Source: Lytechinus variegatus | Lineage: Eukaryota; Echinodermata; Echinoidea; Temnopleuroida; Toxopneustidae | DNA: 64,000 nt | Reading direction: 5' to 3' | NCBI RefSeq assembly: GCF_018143015.1 | Contig: NC_054742.1 | Span: forward strand, 16,368,441-16,432,440 | Shown here: piece by piece, positions 56,957-64,000 of the stretch | How the letters are laid out: the number at the start of each line of letters is the position of its first letter | Position numbering within the stretch: position 1 is the stretch's first letter | The notes under the pieces: model-generated | The model's input: only the letters and a program-made list of their open reading frames with translations | The model's database searches: none | Told to the model about the DNA's origin: nothing | Made by a program: the position numbers and the translations under genes

Positions 56957-58122
56957 CAGTGGCGTAACTACGGGGGGGCACGTGCCCCCCCCCCCATCGG
57001 CTGACCAAAAAAAAGGGGGAAAAGGAGAAAAAGAGGGAGAAAGGAAGAGAAACGTAGTGGGAAAGGAGACATTATTGTTCATTATAATGTTATATTATAT
57101 CATTATTATGTTATGTTATATTAAATAAGAAACATGTTTTCATAACTTTATGAGACATAATTTGCTCAGGGCCTATGTCTTCATTGTTCCTGGTGCTCGC
57201 ATTGTCTGTTTACCGAGAAATATAATCATGCTATACTAAAACCTCCCGTTTGCAAGTCAACATACACCAAACTGCTAAATATATTTCCTCGCACGTCGAG
57301 TTTAATATTATTGTTTTATGTACAATAGTATGCTTCTTTTTCATGACTACTTATAGTGATTGCCCTATTTTAAGGTCTTAATATAAAACATTTCCTGTCC
57401 GTGCTCACGTTCGCAGTAGTGGATTGGTGAAATATGAATTCCTAGAATCAGTCCTTAAAATGTCCCTTTTTCTAATCTGAATATCAAAAATTTTCAGCTC
57501 GCGCTTCGCGCTCGCATCATTTGGTTAGTAAACTATGTATGGTCTTCGTGGATTCCTCCAAACAAGCCTTAAAATGCCCCTCTTCAGTTCTGAATTTGCT
57601 AAATTTTCAGCCCGCGCTTCGCGCTCGCAAGATTTAATTAGTGAGATTGGTATGTTAATCATGATTACAAGTGCTTTATGTGCATGTTTAGATGCAATCC
57701 TAACAAAAACAAGCAAGCGCTTATTGGCACTCGCATTAGATTACTACGGTGAGATGTGTATAATCTTAACGGATTCCTAAAATATAGTCCTTAAAATCTT
57801 CCTATTTGGGGGTCAATATTTACAGAAATTCAGCTCGCGCTTGGCGCTCGCATTATTTAGCGAGACAAGTACGTATCATAATTACAAAAGATTGATTACA
57901 ATGTCCTTCTTTAGGTCTGAATATAAAAAAATTTAAGCTGGCGCTTCGCACTCGCATTATTTGACCAGTGATAGACATTTCCGTTTGATGGCACTGTCCT
58001 TAAAATGTCTCTAATAGGTCAGTATATCCAGCAACTGGGCGCGCTTCGCGCGCTCACTTAGTGACTCAAAACTTTTGCTGGTGCCCCCCCCCCCCAATGC
58101 CATGACCCACGGTACGCCACTG
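56957..58122. mobile_element. hAT-like element carrying GCGCGAAGCGCGAGC array, copy B
   Basis: Same family as 38534-39925 in opposite orientation. Ends CAGTGGCGTAACTACGGGGG and ACGGTACGCCACTG, with the perfect 8-bp duplication AATATGAT (56949-56956, 58123-58130). The array unit (TCAGCTCGCGCTTCGCGCTC) recurs at about 57495, 57606, 57830, 57935 and 58035. Shorter than copy A by about 230 bases. No transposase. Confidence 0.9.
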
Positions 58123-58130
58123 AATATGAT

Positions 58131-59745
58131 TAAACATTTTCGGGTAAAGAACAAATCGATTTTTGGCTCCATTTATTCTGCCAGTTCTTAAGATTTCAGA
58201 TTTGATATGATCATAATAAACTCAATATTAAATAACAAGGAAATTGTTCTTTGGCTCATTGCGTTAGGCCCCGTTAGGCAATATAATAAACGACTCTTTT
58301 GTGATGAAGAAATATGTCTCTCTCAATGTAGCAATACAAAATTGGTTAATTGAAAACAAACAATTTTATTATACCTCAACAAATGATAAAATTCGTGCGT
58401 CAAATGGAATTTATGGCGATCAGAACTTCCTTTATTCCTTCCTTTATTATGTATCTGGGTATGCTAAAGCTATATGGCATTGTGTTTTCTCTCACAAACA
58501 AAATGAATGCATCAAAATAATTAGGTTACGCTCCACTTTTCATTACAACACTATGCTTGGGGGTCTATACAATTCCAACGTCCTACTTTTTTTCTCCTTT
58601 TGAATACTATGCAAATGTATTCATTTCTTGTCTCAATTCATGTTTCATATAGAATAAAGACTAATGTGTATTATTAAATGGACCTTTTTATCAAACAAAT
58701 CTAATTACATGTATATAAAAAGTATAACAGGCCTACATAAACATCACCGTTAACTCACTCCTCACCATGTTGTACCCGTGACAAAACTCAATACAATTTT
58801 AGTTATCCTTATTTCAAAGAAGAAAAAAAATCGCAATATTATTTAAACTTAAGAGAGAATAGGAGACAAATTGGCGACAGCTTTGCAGGAGTAAAAGTCT
58901 TGTACATGCAGTAACCATGACTGCATGTAAACCTCCTCGCAAATGACGCGAGTAAATGTTGCTTCCATAAGATTAAAAAAAAACATATACAAGTTTAAAC
59001 CAAAACTAGAGAAATGCTTGATGAAAGAAAATGTTCTTTGAACATTCATCATCTTAAAGTAGCACTGAGAAGATGAGTGTCGATAAACTATTGAAGAAAA
59101 CAAATAATTTTATTTGAATGAAATTACAAAATAAAAATGCATAGATAAATCATGTAAAATAAGTATATTGACAACATTTATAATATTGAAATAATGAATT
59201 CATTTCCATTTTATGATATTCCAAGCATGCACTTTAAACAGTTTCCTTTCAAAATTCATCAAAACAACATTTTGATTCCGTCGCATGTGCGGATTAAAGA
59301 CCCCCCCCCCCCCTCTCAATATCAAAACATGAAATTCGCTTTGTGAAATTACGAAATAAGGACATTTTACATTGTAAATCATCAGGATTTGAAATCAATT
59401 TAATATATTTTACATACTCTTTCTCTTTGTAAATAATGGTATCACCCTTTTGCCCATCAACACTTTTTTTCGTCTGTTTTTTCTTTTAATAATAATATAG
59501 CGCTTAGTACATCGGAACGACGTGTCTAAGCGCCTTACAACCGTTCGCGATCCTATTTGGGAACAAATGGCATTTTGCTCATTTTCTGAAAATGTGAATG
59601 GAACATATAATTTTATTTGAGTTTTTTTTTTTCTTTTCCTCTTCTGAGGTACTTTATTTCATAAAATCAAATAACAATATAATCACATGTATACAAAATT
59701 AATCAACAGGTGTAGACAAAAAAAAATAGTAAATACAAATGCAGA
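58131..59745. other. Unassigned intergenic stretch
   Basis: It holds an open frame (58301-58603, +) of 100 codons without a recognised domain, a C-run at 59301, and a short SINE-tail motif near 59490-59560 (AGCGCTTAGTACATC...CTAAGCGCCTTACA). Confidence 0.4.
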
Positions 59746-59759
59746 AATGGTAAGAGTAT

Positions 59760-60180
59760 CTAGAACAGAAACTTTTCAAGTTTCTCTAAAACATCTTTCT
59801 TATTTTTGTATTTCCACTGAACATAATTCCTGAAATCATTTTTGAATACCATCCAAATTGATTGACTGTTAAACAATTTATTCCTAAAGTGATTTAACAT
59901 ATATAGTTTGTACACTGCATATTGTGCATAAATTAATAATAGGTTAATCAAATTAAATTTAGACTCACTGATTTTAAAACCAATTACAATAATATTTTCT
60001 TATAAATAAATGTCTTTTTGAAACCAATCTAATGTTAAAATGTGAACCCTTTTCCAAAAATCAGTTACTTGGTAACATTTTAACAAAATGTGAATAGGTG
60101 ATTCAGGTTCGTTACCAAATGAGCAAATATTTGACGAGATCTTCCAGTTAAAAATATTTTAACTTAAAGGCAAAATATTG
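59760..60180 (-). pseudogene. LINE 3' end fragment
   Basis: Minus-strand frames read ICSFGNEPESPIHILLKCYQ followed by VTDFWKRVHIL, the CxxxG.E.E...H...C...FW pattern of Jockey/I-type LINE C-termini. Further left they read LLLIYAQYAVYKLYMLNHF and WMVFKNDFRNYVQWKYKNKK. Only the last part of the element remains. Confidence 0.6.
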
Positions 60181-60449
60181 TGCAGTAATTTGAAATTAAA
60201 TTGTCTCACTTTATTATCTCTTACATTTTTCAACTTAAAATAAACTATGTGTATCCATTCATGATCTATTGGTAGTTGACAAATTTCCCCCCACCACCCA
60301 ACTGAAACAGGGGTTCTCTTGTTCTTATTCATTTAGTAATACACAAAAATGTTTTGCTTTCATGTGATAATTTTATTTGAGGTTAAAATTAATTTAAAGA
60401 ATACTAATATAACCATTTTGGAAGATTGCAAGCCTTTGTTTTGGAATAA

Positions 60450-61235
60450 AGGCCAAACTAGTTTCAAATCGTAGCAAATTGTACGACTACTATGGCGTCA
60501 TTACGACTAGATATTTTTAGATTCGCTTTTATTCTAAGAAGAATGATAGCATAGTCACAGATTTGAACATTTGTATTTGTACAATGATTTAGAACATTAC
60601 GCAGTAAGATATTCGAAGTCTCAATATTAGCATCCAATTCTACTACATTTTATTCTGAAATCGGGTCGCAGACCAATCGTAAGGTGTGTGGTCGCCTTCA
60701 CAGATATATTATTCTTCTCCTATGAAAACATCTATTTAGCCTTTAAAAAGAAGACATAAATTATATTGAGGGATATAAATATCATGCATTGCGTATTGAA
60801 ATTTGAAATATTTAAATCGTTTAAATCCATTATACCTTCTAGGTTATCTTTGCAGGTTGAACTTAAAAAAAAATTACCTCAGATGAAATTAACTACCACT
60901 GCCCATCATGCCCATGATGATCTTATAACATGCCTACGCATTGTAAATTTCAAATATATAAACCTGAACTTTAAATCAATTACATGCGTATAACATCAAA
61001 AATGCATGTACAGTAAAATCACCTTCGAGTTTATGTTAGATATGATATATACCAAGTCAGTTTAAACCAAGTCAAACCCTCAACCAGTAGATTTGAAGAA
61101 AAATCAGAGCAGCATATCACTTAAAATGTCATCAAATTTGGATGTAAAACAATAAAGGTAGATGAAGCACGCACAACCACATATTGCCTTTAAAATTTGT
61201 GTATGGCTAGGTGCTGGCAGATTTCTTAAATATTA
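60450..61235. other. Unassigned stretch downstream of the RING gene
   Basis: AT-rich. No clear polyadenylation hexamer directly after the RING stop codon. Confidence 0.35.
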
Positions 61236-62393
61236 TTATGCGATTCTTGTGAATATATACAGCTTATCTGCTGTACAAAATGCCAATTCTCCAGATAAGT
61301 ATTGTTGTAGATAATACGAAGGGCAGGTAGAGGTCACAACTTCATAATCTGATATCAAAATCTTCTTGCTTTTCATGTCCTTTGAATATTGTTCAATCGT
61401 CAGAAGTCCCATGTTATTTTCGATGTCAGACTTGAGCCACGAGATCAAGACAGTATCATCCTGACCACTGGCAATTTGAACTTGGACACCCTGTCTCTCT
61501 TTTGACCACTTTTCTCTTCCAGCCTCATCGATAAGGATGACTTTGGAGGAACGAATATATCCTCCATTGTAGCAAATATCTGCAACCAATAAATTCTCCG
61601 AAGATACCGACAGTAGCTTCTTGACTTTAAATCCAACGCAAGGTATCTCTTTATAAGGTTTACCGCCTTCTCGTGTGAAAACTTGGATCTTACCGTTTCC
61701 CATGCCATGGTAGCCGACAAATATGTTGCCCTTTTCTTCCCCGGCTAGTACACTACTGCCGCCATCTTCAACACTCATCGTCTCAAATCTCTCGCCAAGG
61801 CTTTGGCTACATGAATTGTAAAGACGGAGAGAGTTGTCATTAAACAAAGCTGCAAATCGACCACTCTTGAGGAATACTGCCCCTTGTATCTTCTGTAGAT
61901 CGGGGAGTATCGTTTCCATGGATCCATTTGGGAAATATAGGTGGATGCCTCCGAATCGATCAACAAGGCCCACTCTGTTGTCCTGCGTGGCTGAAAGTCC
62001 GTTTGCGCAATCCTTGGAAGGAAGGTCTATTTCCTTCACACTAAACTTCCATAAATCCATTTTCTTTGAAAGTCCGTGTTCTACCTTGAATATACTGACT
62101 GCAGACAATAAAGACACAATGACATCATTAGTTGGAATACCTTGGAGTCCGTCTGATTGAAGTAAAGTATCTTTCTTGCACTTTGGACATGTAATCTTGA
62201 AAGCACTTTCTGCAGATTGGATGGTTTCTTCTAAGCATTGAAGGCAAATAGTATGGGAGCATGATAATACCTTGGGGTCCTGCAACTCCTTCTGGCAAGA
62301 TGGACATCGAGTTTCCTTATCAATGATTAGACAAAGATCCTCCATAGTAGCCATACAACAGTTTTGATGATTGGGCATTGTAGATATGTGCAT
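61236..62393 (-). CDS. RING-finger protein, TRIM-like without visible B-box
   Basis: One uninterrupted exon of 385 codons. A complete C3HC4 RING spans residues 30-72: C30, C33, C45, H47, C50, C53, C69 and C72 (CPSC, CSHTICLQC, CPKC). RING domains of this layout act as ubiquitin E3 ligases with E2 partners. Residues about 110-385 show repeated short strand-like blocks (GLVDRFGGIHLYF, GRFAALFNDNSLRLYN, NIFVGYHGMGNGKIQVF, NLLVADICYNGGYI, KVILIDEAGREKWS). This spacing suggests a beta-propeller of the NHL or six-bladed type, as in TRIM2/3/56/71-like proteins. B-box and coiled coil are missing, so it is shorter than classical TRIMs. M6 or M14 could also be starts. Intronless RING/TRIM genes are common in deuterostomes; a retrocopy origin is possible. 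Target unknown. Confidence 0.8.
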   Translation of the reverse strand: MHISTMPNHQNCCMATMEDLCLIIDKETRCPSCQKELQDPKVLSCSHTICLQCLEETIQSAESAFKITCPKCKKDTLLQSDGLQGIPTNDVIVSLLSAVSIFKVEHGLSKKMDLWKFSVKEIDLPSKDCANGLSATQDNRVGLVDRFGGIHLYFPNGSMETILPDLQKIQGAVFLKSGRFAALFNDNSLRLYNSCSQSLGERFETMSVEDGGSSVLAGEEKGNIFVGYHGMGNGKIQVFTREGGKPYKEIPCVGFKVKKLLSVSSENLLVADICYNGGYIRSSKVILIDEAGREKWSKERQGVQVQIASGQDDTVLISWLKSDIENNMGLLTIEQYSKDMKSKKILISDYEVVTSTCPSYYLQQYLSGELAFCTADKLYIFTRIA

Positions 62394-64000
62394 ATCAAAT
62401 TATCACCTCGATAAACTTTCTCCCTTCTCTTGCATAAAACTTCACGGTTCTGTGGCAACTATGTTACTTTGGAATTCAGTGGACCATTCGTTGTCTTGTA
62501 TTATAACATGGCGTATACAAAGCTGCAAACGTTACAAAGAGAGTAAAAAGGAAAAACAAACACAATTAAGCAGAAATGTTACACGTTTCCCGAGAACTGA
62601 TATTGAATACGAATAACGTAATTTACAAATTGAAGCAAAATAATGCATTATAACCAGGGCATTGTTTTCCCAGATATTACAAGATAGACAGAAAACAAAT
62701 CAAATGAAGACAAATTTGACCATAAAGATCAGTAATTTCATAAAAAATCTGTGTAGTATTTCATAGATCTTGTGAGAAAATTTTAGCACTGGCGTAACGA
62801 TTTTTTAAGTTTCTTGAAGAGCAACTGCAGCCTTTATAAGAAATTGGGTCGAGTTAGTTAGAAACAACATACCCATCTAATTAGAAAAAAGGGCATCCAC
62901 AACAAAAGTCCCATAAAAGCGAATCATAGCTAATTATTACCGAACTTGTAGAAGGAAATTAGAACACAAAGCCTTTGAAGATGACGGACCGAAATTCAAA
63001 TGTGATTTTCTCAGTGTATTTGTGAAGATGAAAACCTCTTGAAATCGTCTCTACCCCTCATCCTTCACTGCGTCCGTCATCTTCGCTTTGTTAACAAAAT
63101 CTAAATACTATTCATCACTTTGAGGATCATTCATCAAAATCTTCCCATGACTGACTCCGTGAACGTGTTATTACGGTGAATGAATTATTGGACGAGGCTC
63201 TCAGTGTCCGGCCAAGGGCGGCCAATATACATGGTATAGAAGTAGGGCGCGGGTAGATCCTTGTGAGTTATAATCCTCAATTGAAATCTCTCTCTAGCCC
63301 ACCCTTCAAAACAATGAATTGATTTGAAATAGTAGAGACTTAGTTCACAAAGAAACCGTATACGCTGAAGAGTGCAATGAACTATATACCGGTACCCTTA
63401 TTGTAATTTGGTCTTGGGAAGATGGAACTACGCGTTCCTGTAGGCCATGGCTGTGTGAAACGGGGGTGCTGAAGCACACCATATACAGCACCCTGCAAAA
63501 TTAGGTTGGTATGCTGTTGATTTTTTTTTTTTTTGGGGGGGGGGGCTTGTCTATTTTTTCCACATCACAATCACCTCAATTCAGCATCCATTTTACAAAT
63601 CGTTCCCATGTAGGCCCTGCTTTAGACCCTTTAATGTGCATTATTGAACATTAAAATTACATCCCAGCTGCAAAAAAAAATACAATCTTTGCACGATGAA
63701 ACCCAGTTTATTGTTGCAATTCTTATTCAAATTTGCACTTAAAGCGTACATTGGACTTTGTTTACAAGTAATGATTCGTAAACCTGACCTATTGTTATAC
63801 TTACGTGCTCATAAGAAGATCCATCGTTATATTCGACTGGCCTATACACCCTCTCTCCCTCTCACGTCCCTGTTCTCATGTAGTAACTGAAATACTCGAA
63901 ATTCAACATAACTATCTTGTCATCCGCCGAGAGAACTTAATGAGTCGATGCTTCAAACTCTTATTCTTCATCATTTCCATCCCGGGGTTTTCCATTCACT
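62394..64000. other. Region upstream of the RING gene
   Basis: No supported gene. A TTTTTGGGGGGG run at 63522-63546 and a repeated CACC-AGCACACC word near 63470 may mark a degenerate hAT-like end. Confidence 0.35.

Noticed and set aside
58301..58603. 100-codon frame as a small gene
   Set aside because: No recognisable domain or splice context; kept only as a remark in the intergenic entry.

Overview
The window is animal nuclear DNA: AT-rich, with introns, and dense in transposons. The mix of TTAA-flanked miniature elements, tRNA-derived SINEs with ATT-type tails, CR1/L2-type LINE remains and intronless RING genes is what I would expect of an echinoderm, most likely a sea urchin. That placement rests on recall of repeat styles, not on a search, and I cannot name a genus. 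There are no bacterial features, CRISPR arrays or operons.

Five host loci can be supported. (1) Positions 52-186 (+) hold the last coding exon of an unidentified gene. (2) Positions 4574-13816 (-) hold six phase-compatible exons of a RUN-domain gene of the RUNDC3 type. The start codon is present, but the C-terminal end is not found. (3) Positions 43362-43796 (-) encode a small single-pass membrane protein with a PPxY motif. (4) Positions 54022-54459 (-) encode an intronless Tctex1-type dynein light chain. (5) Positions 61236-62393 (-) encode an intronless RING-finger protein with a propeller-like C-terminus.

Nearly everything else is mobile DNA. Positions 753-12290 carry three copies of a hairpin-ended family with an internal antisense tRNA-like segment, two of them inside RUNDC3-like introns. 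Positions 14396-19118 hold two adjacent elements built from long inverted, internally repetitive arms; the second has another element nested in it. Positions 19869-20678 are a hAT-like element. Positions 22125-34368 form a 12.2 kb fold-back element with multi-kilobase inverted arms and a perfect 9-bp target duplication, which suggests a Mutator-like origin. It is itself invaded by several TTAA-type miniature elements.

Positions 35480-40680 are a dead plus-strand LINE split by two hAT-like elements, each with a perfect 8-bp duplication. A second copy of one of them lies at 56957-58122. Positions 46720-50354 are a dead minus-strand LINE, interrupted by a plus-strand LINE tail and a small inverted-repeat element. 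It ends at a 969-bp almost complete hairpin flanked by TTAA.

The most unusual objects are the fold-back giant, the hairpin-ended family with about 14-bp duplications, the 969-bp hairpin, and the hAT-like pair that carries a palindromic GCGCGAAGCGCGAGC array.
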